DNA of 64,000 bases from Macondimonas sp035325645 (GCA_035325645.1 DAOKZK010000002.1:1-64000); one strand, 5' to 3'. Positions 8,539 through 20,043 are shown, numbered from the stretch's first letter. A program made the numbers and translations. Notes: generated by a model from the sequence alone, not told the origin.

Positions 8539-11244
8539 ATGAACGAGGTCGTTTCGCCACCCGCCGACCCCATCCAGGCGCTACTGGCCGACATGGAGAC
8601 CCTGCGGGCGCTGCTGGAAGAAACACTGCGCGAGCAGACGACATGGCCGTTGGTGGAGCGGTTCAGGGACGCCCATCGGCTCGCTGAAACGCGCCGCGGC
8701 GGCTCTCCGGAGGCCGAGCGAATGCTTTGTGCCGAGCTTGCCGCGCTGTCGACCCATGAGGCGGTCGAGTTCACCTACGCGTTCTCATCCTATTTCCAAT
8801 CGGTGAACATCGCCGAAAAAGTGCATCGGCTGCGCCGCAGGCGGCATTATGCCCGCGAATCGACCACGCCCCAGCCGGAAAGCCTCCTGGACATGGTCAC
8901 GCGCCTGCACGCGGCTGGATTGTCGTTGGCCGATCTCGACGCCCTGCTGCAGCGCCTGTGGGTCGAGCCGGTCTTCACGGCCCACCCCACCGAAGCACGC
9001 CGCCGCACGCTGCTGCAGAAGCAGCAATGGATCGCCCAACGGCTCGTCGAACGGCTCAATCCCAACCTCACGCCGCAGGAATCGGCCGGCATCCTCGAAA
9101 ACATCCGCATGCACCTGACCGCGGCATGGCAGACGGACAGTGATCCCGATGTCCGTCCCACGGTCGATGATGAACACGAGCATGTGCTGTTCTTCCTGCT
9201 GCAGGTCATCTACCGCGTGGTACCGGCGTTCTACGAGGAACTGGAGGCGGCGGTCCGCCAGGTCTACGGCTCACCTGCACAGGGCTATGTGTCCCACCCG
9301 CTGCTGCGCTTTGCGTCCTGGGTCGGCGGCGACATGGATGGCAATCCCAATGTCTCGGCCGCCAGCATCCGGCGCGTTCTGGAACGCCAGCGCGGCGAGA
9401 TCCTCACCCGTTACCGCGGCGAACTGAGCGAACTGTACCGGGAACTCAGCCAGTCGATCACACGGGTCGGCATCAGCGACGCCCTGCGCCAACGCATCGA
9501 CGCCTACGGCGAGCAGTTCCCCGAGCGGCTGGCCAGCATCGCCCCGCGCCATCGCGCCATGCCCTACCGGGTTATGCTGCGGCTCATGGACGCCCGCCTC
9601 GCGGCGACCCTGCGCGACACCGAGGGCGCCTATCCAGACGCCGCGGCGTTTCTGGACGATGTCCGCCTCATGGCCGACAGCCTGGAGGCGAACAAGGGCC
9701 GCCATGCGGGGCTGTTCCTGGTGCGGCGTCTCGTGCGGCGCGTCGAGACCTTCGGCTTCCACGCCATGACGCTCGATGTACGTCAGGACAGCCTGGTGCA
9801 TCGGCGCGTCATCGGCCAGTGCTTGGGGCTTGCCGATTGGCTGGACCGCTCCGCCGAGGAGCGCCTTGTCGTATTGCGGCGGGCGCTGGTGAGCGCCGAT
9901 CCGCCGCGCATCCCGGCCGGTCCCGAAGTCGAACAGACGCTGGCCGTGTTTCAGGCCATCCGCGACGTCCGCAGCCGGCACGGCCAAAATGCGATCGGCC
10001 CCTACATCATCAGCATGACGCAGGGCGCCGACGACATTCTGTCGGTCCTGCTGCTGGCGCGCTGGGCCGGCCTCGGCCGGGATGGGGAGGTGCCGCTGGA
10101 TGTGGCACCGCTGTTCGAAACCATCGGCGATCTGGAACACGGCCCCGGCATCATGACGGCGCTGTTCGACGAGCCCGTCTACCGCGCTCATCTCGAGCAT
10201 CGCCATCGGCGCCAAATCATCATGCTGGGCTATTCGGACAGCAACAAGGACGGCGGCTTCGCCTGTTCCCGCTGGAGTGTGCAGCGCGCCCAGGGAACCT
10301 TCGTCGAGGTGGCGGCGGCTGCCGGAGTGGAACTCACCCTGTTTCATGGTCGGGGCGGCACGGTCAGCCGCGGTGGCGGCAAGACCCATAAGGCCGTTCT
10401 GTCCTCACCGCCCGGCGCCGTGGCCGGTCATCTGCGTGTCACCGAACAGGGCGAGATCATCAACGAAAAGTTCGGCTTGCGCGGCATTGCCATCCGCACG
10501 CTGGAACAAACCGTCAGTGCCGTCGCGCTCGCGACCGCCCAGCCGGGGCCTGCCGATGACGACCTGCGCCGCGCGGTCATGGAGCGGATCTCCGCCGAGA
10601 GCCGCCTGCGTTACCGGGAGCTGGTCGATCACCCGGATTTCATGACCTTCTTCCGCCATGCCACGCCCATCGACGTCATCGAACGCATGCAGATCGGCTC
10701 GCGGCCGGCCTCGCGCCGCCAGATGGCGGGCGTCAAGGATCTGCGCGCCATTCCATGGGTATTTTCGTGGTCGCAGAACCGCTATCTGTTCACCGGCTGG
10801 TATGGCCTCGGTCATGGCCTGCAAGCCGCGATGGCCGAGTTCGGGGCGGACACGCTGTCCCGCCTGGCGCGAGAGTGGCTGTTTTTCGGCAACCTGCTGG
10901 ACGACGCCGAGATGGTGCTGATCAAGGCGGATCTGGGCATCGCCGAGCGTTATGCGCAGCTCGTCCCGGCGTCAGCCAGCCACCTGGCCGGCCGGATCCG
11001 CGCAGCCTACGACGACACGGTCGGCGCCGTGTTCCGGCTCAAGGGCACCAGCGCGCTATTGGAACAGGACCGCATCCTGCAGCGCTCGATCCGCACACGC
11101 AATCCCTATCTCGACCCCGTCAGCCTGCTGCAGGTAGAACTCCTGGCGCGCTGGCGCGCTGGCAACCGGCAGGACGATACACTTTTCCGCGCCCTCGTGA
11201 TCACCGTGAACGCCATCTCGCTGGGCTTGCAGAACACCGGCTAA
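8539..11244 (+). CDS. ppc: Phosphoenolpyruvate carboxylase
   Basis: The 901-residue enzyme is of usual bacterial length. Seen are VFTAHPTEARRRTLL with the catalytic His, WVGGDMDGNP, MLGYSDSNKDGG, the Arg-rich FHGRGGTVSRGGG loop, QIGSRPASRR and the conserved C-terminal QNTG. It carboxylates PEP to oxaloacetate to refill the TCA cycle. ATG 8539 has GGGAG seven bases upstream. The frame is open further back to 8365, but that part overlaps mlaB in another frame. A terminator follows 24 bp after the stop. Confidence 0.97.
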   Translation: MNEVVSPPADPIQALLADMETLRALLEETLREQTTWPLVERFRDAHRLAETRRGGSPEAERMLCAELAALSTHEAVEFTYAFSSYFQSVNIAEKVHRLRRRRHYARESTTPQPESLLDMVTRLHAAGLSLADLDALLQRLWVEPVFTAHPTEARRRTLLQKQQWIAQRLVERLNPNLTPQESAGILENIRMHLTAAWQTDSDPDVRPTVDDEHEHVLFFLLQVIYRVVPAFYEELEAAVRQVYGSPAQGYVSHPLLRFASWVGGDMDGNPNVSAASIRRVLERQRGEILTRYRGELSELYRELSQSITRVGISDALRQRIDAYGEQFPERLASIAPRHRAMPYRVMLRLMDARLAATLRDTEGAYPDAAAFLDDVRLMADSLEANKGRHAGLFLVRRLVRRVETFGFHAMTLDVRQDSLVHRRVIGQCLGLADWLDRSAEERLVVLRRALVSADPPRIPAGPEVEQTLAVFQAIRDVRSRHGQNAIGPYIISMTQGADDILSVLLLARWAGLGRDGEVPLDVAPLFETIGDLEHGPGIMTALFDEPVYRAHLEHRHRRQIIMLGYSDSNKDGGFACSRWSVQRAQGTFVEVAAAAGVELTLFHGRGGTVSRGGGKTHKAVLSSPPGAVAGHLRVTEQGEIINEKFGLRGIAIRTLEQTVSAVALATAQPGPADDDLRRAVMERISAESRLRYRELVDHPDFMTFFRHATPIDVIERMQIGSRPASRRQMAGVKDLRAIPWVFSWSQNRYLFTGWYGLGHGLQAAMAEFGADTLSRLAREWLFFGNLLDDAEMVLIKADLGIAERYAQLVPASASHLAGRIRAAYDDTVGAVFRLKGTSALLEQDRILQRSIRTRNPYLDPVSLLQVELLARWRAGNRQDDTLFRALVITVNAISLGLQNTG

Positions 11245-11268
11245 CCGACCATCGCGACGCCGCCGAGC

Positions 11269-11297
11269 AAAAAAACGCCGCTCGAAAGCGGCGTTTT
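11269..11297. terminator. Bidirectional terminator between convergent ppc and pnp
   Basis: CGCCGCT (11276-11282) and AGCGGCG (11287-11293) form a stem closed by a CGAA tetraloop. It is flanked by seven A (11269-11275) and four T (11294-11297), extending the pairing by A-T pairs. The symmetry serves both ppc (+) and pnp (-). Confidence 0.88.
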
Positions 11298-11319
11298 ATC
11301 TGGCGACCCGAAAGGCTGA

Positions 11320-13407
<2,088 letters not shown>

Positions 13408-13411
13408 AGTG

Positions 13412-13435
13412 CTTCCTTACCGACTTCCTTACCGA
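13412..13435 (-). repeat. Tandem 12-bp repeat duplicating the pnp ribosome-binding site
   Basis: The 12-mer CTTCCTTACCGA occurs twice back to back (13412-13423 and 13424-13435). On the coding strand this reads TCGGTAAGGAAG twice, placing two AAGGA sites before the GTG start of pnp. The proximal copy has ordinary spacing. In E. coli the pnp leader is a site of post-transcriptional autoregulation. Whether this repeat matters for that is inference. Confidence 0.7.
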
Positions 13436-13477
13436 CCCGACTTTGAACGCAGAATACCGTGGTGATGCGGGTTAGGC

Positions 13478-13747
13478 TCAACGGCGCAGACCCAGCCGGC
13501 CGATCAGTTCCTGATAGCGTGCCGCATCGGTTTTCTTGAGATAGTCGAGCAGCTTGCGGCGTTGGCTGACCAGTTTGAGCAAGCCGCGGCGCGAGTGATG
13601 ATCCTGCTTGTGGACGGCGAAATGCCCGGTCAGATGTTCGATGCGCTGGGTCAGCAGCGCCACCTGCACTTCCGAAGAGCCGGTGTCGCGGGCATCGCGC
13701 TGGAAACCGGCAACGACTTCGGCCTTGGTCTGGTCTGAAAGAGACAT
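13478..13747 (-). CDS. rpsO: 30S ribosomal protein S15
   Basis: The 89-residue protein is the expected length for S15. It shows DTGSSEVQVALLTQRIEHLTGHF, HKQDHHSRRGLLKLVSQRRKLLDYLKK and YQELIGRLGLRR. It binds the 16S rRNA central domain. ATG 13747 has GAGGAG ten bases upstream. The frame extends 10 codons further but lacks homology. It lies between truB and pnp. Confidence 0.97.
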   Translation of the reverse strand: MSLSDQTKAEVVAGFQRDARDTGSSEVQVALLTQRIEHLTGHFAVHKQDHHSRRGLLKLVSQRRKLLDYLKKTDAARYQELIGRLGLRR

Positions 13748-13789
13748 GTAACAAAACTCCTCAATGCGATCTTTCACTACAAATTATTG

Positions 13790-13819
13790 ATTTTAACTTT
13801 TTCCACGGCTTCGCAACAA
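13790..13819 (-). promoter_or_regulatory. Possible rpsO promoter
   Basis: On the minus strand TTGTTG (13814-13819) and TAAAAT (13790-13795) are 18 bp apart within a conspicuously AT-rich patch between truB and rpsO. A separate rpsO promoter at this place is known in E. coli. The match here is moderate. Confidence 0.35.
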
Positions 13820-13840
13820 GCCGTCGAGTCGGCTTTTCGC

Positions 13841-14782
13841 TCACGCATGCATCAGCCGCCGCGGGGCGCAGCGCCCATCCGCCAGCATCTCTCCCATCCC
13901 CAAGAATCGTTTGCCGGGCCCGTAAAGCCGCACGGTCGTACCTGCGGGCTCGGTACTCGGCACAGTCACCGCGCTGCCCTGCCCGAGATAAAACGCCAGC
14001 GCCTCGTTCACGGCAAGCGCGGGATAGTGCTGCAGTGCCGCGTCCAGCGGCATCAGCAGATCATCGAGCGCGGCGAATGATCCGGCCTCCGCACAGCGCT
14101 GCAGCGCGGCCATGTCATGACTGCCATCATCAAGCGCAAAGGGACCGAGCGCCACGCGGCGCAAGGCGTGCACGTGCGCCACGGTGCCGAGCGCCACCGC
14201 GACATCCTCGACGAGGGTGCGCACATAGGTGCCCTTGCTGCATCGTATCCGCAACGTCGCCTCGACGCCCGATTGCGACAATACACTCGCGGCGTGGATG
14301 TGAACCCGGCGCGGCGGCCGTTCCACGTCCTTGCCCTGACGGGCGAGCCGATAGAGTCGCTCGCCCTCGTGCTTCAGCGCGGAATACATGGGCGGAATCT
14401 GGTCGATCTCGCCGATGAAGCGCTCCAGAACGGCCGGCAATGCCGCCAGACGATCAGCGTCAATGGGCCCGGTCTCGACCACCTCGCCTTCGCGATCGCC
14501 GGTGGTGGTGCGCGCCCCGAACCGGCAAACCACCTCATAGCTCTTGTCGGCGTCGAGCAGATAGCCGCAGACCTTGGTCGCCTGGCCAAAGCAAAGCGGC
14601 AAAAGTCCTGTTGCCAAGGGATCGAGGCTGCCGGTATGACCGCCCTTGGCCGCGCCATAGAGCCAGCGCACCTGCTGCAGGGCCTTGTTGCTGGAAACCC
14701 CCAACGGCTTGTCGAGCAGGAGAATGCCGTCGACTATCCGCCGCTTGCGTGGGACCGACCGCAAGGAGCTGCCTGCGCTCAT
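13841..14782 (-). CDS. truB: tRNA pseudouridine(55) synthase TruB
   Basis: The 313-residue protein carries DGILLLDKPLGVSSN and the catalytic motif GGHTGSLDPLATGLLPL with Asp54. A C-terminal PUA-like region follows. It makes pseudouridine 55 in tRNA. The start overlaps the rbfA stop by 4 bp, as often seen in the nusA-infB operon. Confidence 0.96.
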   Translation of the reverse strand: MSAGSSLRSVPRKRRIVDGILLLDKPLGVSSNKALQQVRWLYGAAKGGHTGSLDPLATGLLPLCFGQATKVCGYLLDADKSYEVVCRFGARTTTGDREGEVVETGPIDADRLAALPAVLERFIGEIDQIPPMYSALKHEGERLYRLARQGKDVERPPRRVHIHAASVLSQSGVEATLRIRCSKGTYVRTLVEDVAVALGTVAHVHALRRVALGPFALDDGSHDMAALQRCAEAGSFAALDDLLMPLDAALQHYPALAVNEALAFYLGQGSAVTVPSTEPAGTTVRLYGPGKRFLGMGEMLADGRCAPRRLMHA

Positions 14783-15171
14783 GGCGATTCTGTGTCTTCC
14801 GACGCCTCGGCACGCCGATCATCCGCGGCTCGCACCTTGGCGATCAACGCGTCCATGCGCTGGCCATGGTCCAGCACTTCGTCGTACTGAAAATGCAGAT
14901 GCGGAATGGCGCGCAGATGCAGCCGCCGGCCGAGCAACCCCTGCAGCGATCGCGCGGCGTGCTGCAGGATCGACAGCTTCTCCTCGATACCCGTCACCCG
15001 GCCGAGGAAAGAGACGAATACGGTGGCGTGGGACAGATCCCGCGCCACTTTCACCTCGGTCACCGTGACCGGCCCCAAGCGCGGATCCTTGACCTCATCG
15101 CGAATCAACTCGCTCAGCTCCTGGCGCAGCTGCTCAGCCACCCGCAAGGTCCGCGAAAACTCCTTGGGCAT
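14779..15171 (-). CDS. rbfA: 30S ribosome-binding factor RbfA
   Basis: The 130-residue KH-fold protein starts MPKEFSRTLRVAEQLRQEL and contains IRDEVKDPRLGPVTVTEVKV and HATVFVSF. It matures 16S rRNA and is needed for cold adaptation in relatives. I chose ATG 15171. The frame is open to 15231, but those codons overlap infB and are not conserved. It lies 1 bp from the infB stop and overlaps truB by 4 bp. Confidence 0.95.
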   Translation of the reverse strand: MPKEFSRTLRVAEQLRQELSELIRDEVKDPRLGPVTVTEVKVARDLSHATVFVSFLGRVTGIEEKLSILQHAARSLQGLLGRRLHLRAIPHLHFQYDEVLDHGQRMDALIAKVRAADDRRAEASEDTESP

Positions 15172-15172
15172 G

Positions 15173-17782
15173 TCAGGCCGGCACCTCGATGCGTTGATAG
15201 ACCTCGATCTGATCGCCGGGCTGCACATCATTGTAGTTACGCACGGCGATACCGCACTCGGTACCGGCCCGGACTTCGTTCACGTCGTCCTTGAATCGAC
15301 GCAGCGATTCCAACTCGCCCTCGAATACCACGACGTTGTTGCGCAGCACACGGATCGGACAGTTCCGCCGAACCGCGCCTTCCATCACCAGACAGCCGGC
15401 GACGGCGCCCATCTTCGAGGAACGGAACACGTCGCGCACCTCCGCGATACCCACGACTTCTTCCTTGACCTTGGGCGCCATGAGGCCGGTGATGGCGTTC
15501 TTTACCTCTTCAAGCGCCTGGTAGATGATGCTGTAGTAGCGCACATCGGTGCCGGTTTCGCTGATCAGCCGCCGCGCCGCCGCATCCGCCCGCACGTTGA
15601 AGGCGATGATGATGGCCGAGGATGCCACGGCCAGATTGACGTCGGATTCGGTGATGCCACCGAGTCCGCGCGCGACGACGTTGACCTTGACCTCTTCATT
15701 GGACAAACCCACGAGTGCATCGCTCAAGGCTTCGACCGAGCCCTGCACATCGGCTTTTACGATGAGGTTGACCTGCTGCAGGTTGCCCTCTTCCAGGCGG
15801 TTGAAGACGTCTTCGAGCTTGGCCGTGGCCTGCTTGGCCAGACGCACGTCGCGGAATTTCCCCTGGCGGTACAGCGCGATCTCACGCGCCTTGCGCTCGT
15901 CGCCGACCACCATGAAATCGTCCCCGGCATTGGGCGTGCCCGACAGACCGAGAATCTGCACCGGAATCGACGGGCCCGCCTGGGTAACCGGCCGGCCGCT
16001 CTCGTCGAACATGGCGCGCACCCGCCCCCATTCCTGACCGCACAGCAGCACATCGCCCCGTTCCAGCATGCCCTTCTGCACCAGTACGGTCGCCACCGAA
16101 CCGCGTCCCTTTTCGACACTGGATTCGATCACCACACCCGCTGCCGGGCCCTGCGCGACGGCAGTGAGCTCCATGACCTCTGCCTGCAACAGCACGGCCT
16201 CGAGCAAGGCGTCCATATTGGTCCCCTGCTTGGCGGAAACGGGAACGAACATCGACTCCCCGCCCCAATCCTCGGGCACCACGCCATGCTGCACCAATTC
16301 GTTCTTGATGCGCTCGAGATCGGCGCCGGACTTGTCGATCTTGTTGATCGCCACGATGATTGGCACCTTTGCCGCCTTGGCGTGCTGGATGGCCTCGATG
16401 GTCTGCGGCATCACGCCGTCATCGGCCGCCACCACCAGGATCACGATGTCGGTCGCCCGCGCACCACGGGCGCGCATCGAGGTAAATGCGGCATGGCCGG
16501 GCGTATCGAGAAAGGTGATCATGCCGCGCGGCGTACTGACGTGATAGGCGCCGATGTGCTGGGTGATGCCTCCGGCTTCCCGATCGGCAACCTTGCTGCG
16601 GCGAATGTAGTCCAGCAGCGTGGTCTTGCCGTGGTCCACATGACCCATCACCGTCACCACCGGCGCCCGCGATACGGCTCCGATCTGCTGACCCTCACCC
16701 TCACTGAGCAGGGTTTCCTCCAGCGCCGACTCCTTGAGGAGCTTCGGCGTATGGCCCATCTCATCGACCAGAAGAGACGCCGTGTCTTGGTCGATCACCT
16801 GATTGATGGTGGCAAGGACGCCCATGCCCATCAGCGTTTTGATGACCTCGGGCGCCTTGACCGCCATGCGTTGTGCCAGTTCACCGACTGTGATGGTCTC
16901 GGGAATCAGCACTTCACGGACCACCGGGACCACTGGCTTCTCGAACTGGTGGCGAAGAGGGCCGGCTTCGGAGCGCCCACCCTTGCGTTTGCCGACGCGG
17001 CGAATCGAATCGGCACCACGCTCGTTACGATCCCGTCGGTCGATCTGGCCATCCGGACGATCTTTCCTGCGTCCCTCGCCGCGTTTGTCCCCCGGTCCCG
17101 CGGGCGCGGGCGCAGGCGATGCCGGCGCCGTTCGACCCAGTTCCGCCGGACGACGGGCTCCCACGGACGGCCGCCCGGCGTCTCGGGACGGCGTGTCGGT
17201 CCTGCGCGGCGCAGCGACACCACGCGCGTCGTCGCGCGACGGCATGCGTACGGTGGCCTCGGCTTGCTCGGACGCGACCTGCTCCACGGTTACGCTGGGC
17301 GCCGTCACCGTCGGCACTTCCCCGCGTGCAACCGATTCCGTTTGATCAGACGCCGCCACCGGTGCAGTTTCGACGACCGGCTCCACCGCGACAACTTCGG
17401 GTTCTTGGACAGCGCCCTGCTCCACCTCGACGGACGACATGACGATGGATTCGGGGGTCTCCGTAACACCCTCTTCGGCCAAAACGGGCCGTTTGATGTA
17501 GGTTCTTTTCTTGCGAACCTCGACAGTCACCGTCTTGCCACGACCTTGCGCACCAGCCAGTCTGATCTCGCTGGTGGTCTTGCGCTTCAGGGTGATGCGC
17601 TGGGGCTCGGCCGCCTCGCCTCGACTGCGACGCAGGTATCCCAGCAATTGCGTCTTCTCATGATCCGTAATGGGATCTTCCGCCCCCTTGGCCGGAATCC
17701 CGGCTTCGCTCAACTGCTCCTGCAGGCGCTCCACCGGGATGCCCACCGTCTCCGCGAATTGCTTTACCGTCACTTCAATCAT
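15173..17782 (-). CDS. infB: Translation initiation factor IF-2
   Basis: The 869-residue protein begins with the IF2-N fold (IEVTVKQFAETVGIPVERLQEQL). A variable Pro/Ala/Arg-rich linker follows, then the GTPase core with G1 VMGHVDHGKTT, G3 FLDTPGH and G4 NKID, then domains II-IV. It recruits fMet-tRNA to the 30S subunit. ATG 17782 has GGGGGTGA upstream; a GTG two codons earlier is less likely. It follows nusA by 33 bp. Confidence 0.97.
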   Translation of the reverse strand: MIEVTVKQFAETVGIPVERLQEQLSEAGIPAKGAEDPITDHEKTQLLGYLRRSRGEAAEPQRITLKRKTTSEIRLAGAQGRGKTVTVEVRKKRTYIKRPVLAEEGVTETPESIVMSSVEVEQGAVQEPEVVAVEPVVETAPVAASDQTESVARGEVPTVTAPSVTVEQVASEQAEATVRMPSRDDARGVAAPRRTDTPSRDAGRPSVGARRPAELGRTAPASPAPAPAGPGDKRGEGRRKDRPDGQIDRRDRNERGADSIRRVGKRKGGRSEAGPLRHQFEKPVVPVVREVLIPETITVGELAQRMAVKAPEVIKTLMGMGVLATINQVIDQDTASLLVDEMGHTPKLLKESALEETLLSEGEGQQIGAVSRAPVVTVMGHVDHGKTTLLDYIRRSKVADREAGGITQHIGAYHVSTPRGMITFLDTPGHAAFTSMRARGARATDIVILVVAADDGVMPQTIEAIQHAKAAKVPIIVAINKIDKSGADLERIKNELVQHGVVPEDWGGESMFVPVSAKQGTNMDALLEAVLLQAEVMELTAVAQGPAAGVVIESSVEKGRGSVATVLVQKGMLERGDVLLCGQEWGRVRAMFDESGRPVTQAGPSIPVQILGLSGTPNAGDDFMVVGDERKAREIALYRQGKFRDVRLAKQATAKLEDVFNRLEEGNLQQVNLIVKADVQGSVEALSDALVGLSNEEVKVNVVARGLGGITESDVNLAVASSAIIIAFNVRADAAARRLISETGTDVRYYSIIYQALEEVKNAITGLMAPKVKEEVVGIAEVRDVFRSSKMGAVAGCLVMEGAVRRNCPIRVLRNNVVVFEGELESLRRFKDDVNEVRAGTECGIAVRNYNDVQPGDQIEVYQRIEVPA

Positions 17783-17815
17783 GCTCACCCCCGCGCCTGC
17801 GAACCGGTCCTACCA

Positions 17816-19315
17816 TCACTCATGCTGGTCCGCAAACCAGTGTTCCCGCGCCTTCATGATCAGGGCACCTGCACGCTCCCGGCTCAATCCGCCGATGTCG
17901 AGCAGATCGTCGACCGCCTGCTCGGCCAGATCTTCTCGTGTCAGAATGTCGTGTCGAGCCAGCAACCGAGCCAGGTCGTTATCCATACCCTCGAGTTCGA
18001 GCAAATCCTGCGCGGGTTCCTTTTCGGCGGCATGCTCTTCGCTGGCAATCGCCCGCGTCAGCAGGGCGTCCTTGGCAGCCTCGCGCAACGCATTGACGAC
18101 GTCCTCGTCGAATTCATCGATCTCCAGCAGTTCGGCCGCCGGCACATAGGCGACTTCCTCCACGCTGGAGAAGCCTTCCCGAACCAGAATGGCCGCTATT
18201 TCATCATCAACCCCGAGTTCCCTCACGAAAAGCGCCACGAGATTGCTGGCTTCCGCCTCGCCCTTGGCGCGCGCCTGCTCCTGATCCATGACATTCAGGG
18301 TCCACCCGGTCAGTTCGCTGGCCAGCCGGACGTTCTGTCCGCCCCGGCCGATGGCCAAAGACAACTTGTCGGCGTCTACCGCCACATCCATGCTGTGGGA
18401 TTCCTCGTCGACCACAATCGATACCACGTCGGCCGGCGACATGGCATTGATGACGAACTGGACGGGGTTGGCGTCCCAAGGGACGATATCCACCCGTTCG
18501 CCAGACAGTTCGTTCGACACCGTCTGCACGCGCGAGCCTCGCATCCCGACACAGGCCCCGACCGGGTCGATCCGCCGATCGTGCGCCATGACCGCGATCT
18601 TGGCCCGCAAACCCGGATCACGGGCTGCCCCCTTGATCTCGATCACACCCTGGCCAACCTCCGGCACTTCGAGCTTGAACAGTTCGATCAGGAACTCGGG
18701 CGCCGTCCGGCTCAGAAACAGCTGCGGACCACGCGCTTCCGATCGAACCTCCTTGAGGTAGGCGCGCAGGCGGTCGCCGGTGTGCACCATTTCGCGCGGG
18801 ATCATCCATTCTCTGGGCACCATGGCCTCGACATTGCCGCCGAGATCAAGAATCACGTTGCCCCGCTCGACCTTCTTGACCATGCCCATGACGAGCTCGC
18901 CGATCCGGTCCTGGTACTGAGCGACGATCTTGGCGCGCTCCGCCTCGCGCACCTTCTGCACGATGACCTGCTTCGCCGCCTGTGCCGCGATGCGGCCGAA
19001 CGGCAAGGATTCGATCGGCGCCTCGACGAAGTCACCGACCTCGACCGACGGATTGACTTCGCGCGCCTTGGTCAGATGCATCTGGGTATGGACGTTCATC
19101 TCGGGAGCGTCGTCGGCCACGACTTCCCACCGCCGCGTGGTGGAGTACGCACCGGTGCGACGATCGATCCGCACCCGCACATCGATGTCGTCCTCTGCCA
19201 ACCGCTTGCGGGTCGCAGACTCCAGGGCGGCTTCGATTGCCCTGAAAATCACCTCGTCCTCCACGCCCTTTTCGTTCGAGAGCGCCTCGACCACCAACAG
19301 AATTTCTTTGCTCAT
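17816..19315 (-). CDS. nusA: Transcription termination/antitermination factor NusA
   Basis: The 499-residue protein has an N-terminal RNAP-binding domain (MSKEILLVVEALSNEKGVEDEVIF), an S1 domain, tandem KH domains (VGACVGMRGSRVQTVSNEL; LAIGRGGQNVRLA) and two C-terminal acidic helix-hairpin-helix repeats, as in E. coli NusA. It modulates pausing, termination and antitermination. Its ATG overlaps the rimP stop (ATGA). An autoregulatory role at the upstream terminator is plausible because E. coli NusA represses this operon. Confidence 0.97.
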   Translation of the reverse strand: MSKEILLVVEALSNEKGVEDEVIFRAIEAALESATRKRLAEDDIDVRVRIDRRTGAYSTTRRWEVVADDAPEMNVHTQMHLTKAREVNPSVEVGDFVEAPIESLPFGRIAAQAAKQVIVQKVREAERAKIVAQYQDRIGELVMGMVKKVERGNVILDLGGNVEAMVPREWMIPREMVHTGDRLRAYLKEVRSEARGPQLFLSRTAPEFLIELFKLEVPEVGQGVIEIKGAARDPGLRAKIAVMAHDRRIDPVGACVGMRGSRVQTVSNELSGERVDIVPWDANPVQFVINAMSPADVVSIVVDEESHSMDVAVDADKLSLAIGRGGQNVRLASELTGWTLNVMDQEQARAKGEAEASNLVALFVRELGVDDEIAAILVREGFSSVEEVAYVPAAELLEIDEFDEDVVNALREAAKDALLTRAIASEEHAAEKEPAQDLLELEGMDNDLARLLARHDILTREDLAEQAVDDLLDIGGLSRERAGALIMKAREHWFADQHE

Positions 19316-19815
19316 CGTCTTGATCCTCGGCGTGGACTCACTGTGGACACTTGAGGCGCCAATCGAGCCCGCTCGATGTCCGTCAATCGAAGCGTCACCC
19401 GTACCCCTTCGACATCGATCTGAATCGATTCGGCATCAGCAGCCGCCAGTTCCCCCTGAAAATTGCGTCGACCCGCCATGGGCGCCCACGTGCGCACCTT
19501 GACCCGCTCACCGACGAACCGCGCAAAATGCTGCGGCTTGACCAAGGGACGATCATCCCCGGGCGAGGACACTTCAAGCACATACTCGCCGGGCACGGGA
19601 TCGTGAACATCAAGCAGTCCTGCTGCGTGGTGGCTGACCTGCTCGCAATCCTCAAGGCCAATCCCTTCCGGCCGGTCGATATAGAGGCGCACCCGTTGCC
19701 TCCCGCCCTGCAGATGCTCGACGCAGATGAGTTCGTAACCCATTTCGGCCAAGGCAGGCGCCAGCAACTGCTCGAGTCTCTCTCGCAACGTCAGGCCACC
19801 AACCGACTCGGTCAA
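19312..19815 (-). CDS. rimP: Ribosome maturation factor RimP
   Basis: The protein has LRERLEQLLAPALAEMGYELICVEHLQGG, the YIDRPEGIGLEDCEQVSHHAAGLLDVHDPVPGEYVLEVSSPG core, and an SH3-like C-terminal half. It assists 30S assembly. I chose TTG 19815 (167 residues) because GGGAGA lies six bases upstream. ATG 19854 (180 residues) sits only 12 bp from the terminator U-tract and has GGTGA immediately abutting it, a poor site. It is the first gene of the rimP-nusA-infB-rbfA-truB operon. Confidence 0.92.
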   Translation of the reverse strand: MTESVGGLTLRERLEQLLAPALAEMGYELICVEHLQGGRQRVRLYIDRPEGIGLEDCEQVSHHAAGLLDVHDPVPGEYVLEVSSPGDDRPLVKPQHFARFVGERVKVRTWAPMAGRRNFQGELAAADAESIQIDVEGVRVTLRLTDIERARLAPQVSTVSPRRGSRR

Positions 19816-19865
19816 CGCTACTCTCCCAGATCGGCTGACGCCGAAAAAACCCATTCACCAAGAAC

Positions 19866-19892
19866 AAAAAAGCCCCATAACCGGGGCTTTTT
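19866..19892 (-). terminator. Terminator between tRNA-fMet and rimP (possible attenuator)
   Basis: On the minus strand AAGCCCC, loop GGTTAT and GGGGCTT form a stem followed by a run of T. It lies 20 bp after the tRNA 3' end and directly before rimP. With no clear promoter between it and rimP, the operon may depend on read-through. Confidence 0.85.
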
Positions 19893-19911
19893 CTTCAAGG
19901 CAATGTTCGAT

Positions 19912-19988
19912 TGGTAGCGGGGGCAGGATTTGAACCTGCGACCTTCGGGTTATGAGCCCGACGAGCTGCCAGACTGCTCCACCCCGCA
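19912..19988 (-). tRNA. metY: tRNA-fMet (CAT), initiator; equivalent of metY
   Basis: The 77-nt cloverleaf on the minus strand has anticodon CAT, a GGTTCAAATCC T-loop and an encoded CCA. Initiator hallmarks are present: the first base (T) faces T72, so position 1-72 is unpaired, and the anticodon stem has three consecutive G-C pairs (GGG/CCC). It lies between nuoN and rimP; metY precedes rimP in E. coli too. Confidence 0.96.
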
Positions 19989-20003
19989 TCCGGTTAAGCG
20001 ACC

Positions 20004-20032
20004 ATTATACGAGTATCGCAGCCCCACCGCAA
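20004..20032 (-). promoter_or_regulatory. Sigma70 promoter of the tRNA-fMet gene
   Basis: On the minus strand TTGCGG (20027-20032) and a perfect TATAAT (20004-20009) are separated by exactly 17 bp. A GC-containing discriminator and the tRNA 5' end (19988) follow. It lies in the 55-bp gap after nuoN. It can drive the tRNA and, by read-through, rimP-nusA-infB. Confidence 0.8.
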
Positions 20033-20043
20033 TACCGCCGCAC

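Noticed and set aside
14906..19354. 1482-codon open frame on the plus strand opposite infB and nusA
   Set aside because: It is antisense to two clear essential genes. Its composition (His/Arg/Asp/Gln-rich) is typical of the complementary frame of GC-rich genes, and it has no recognisable domain.
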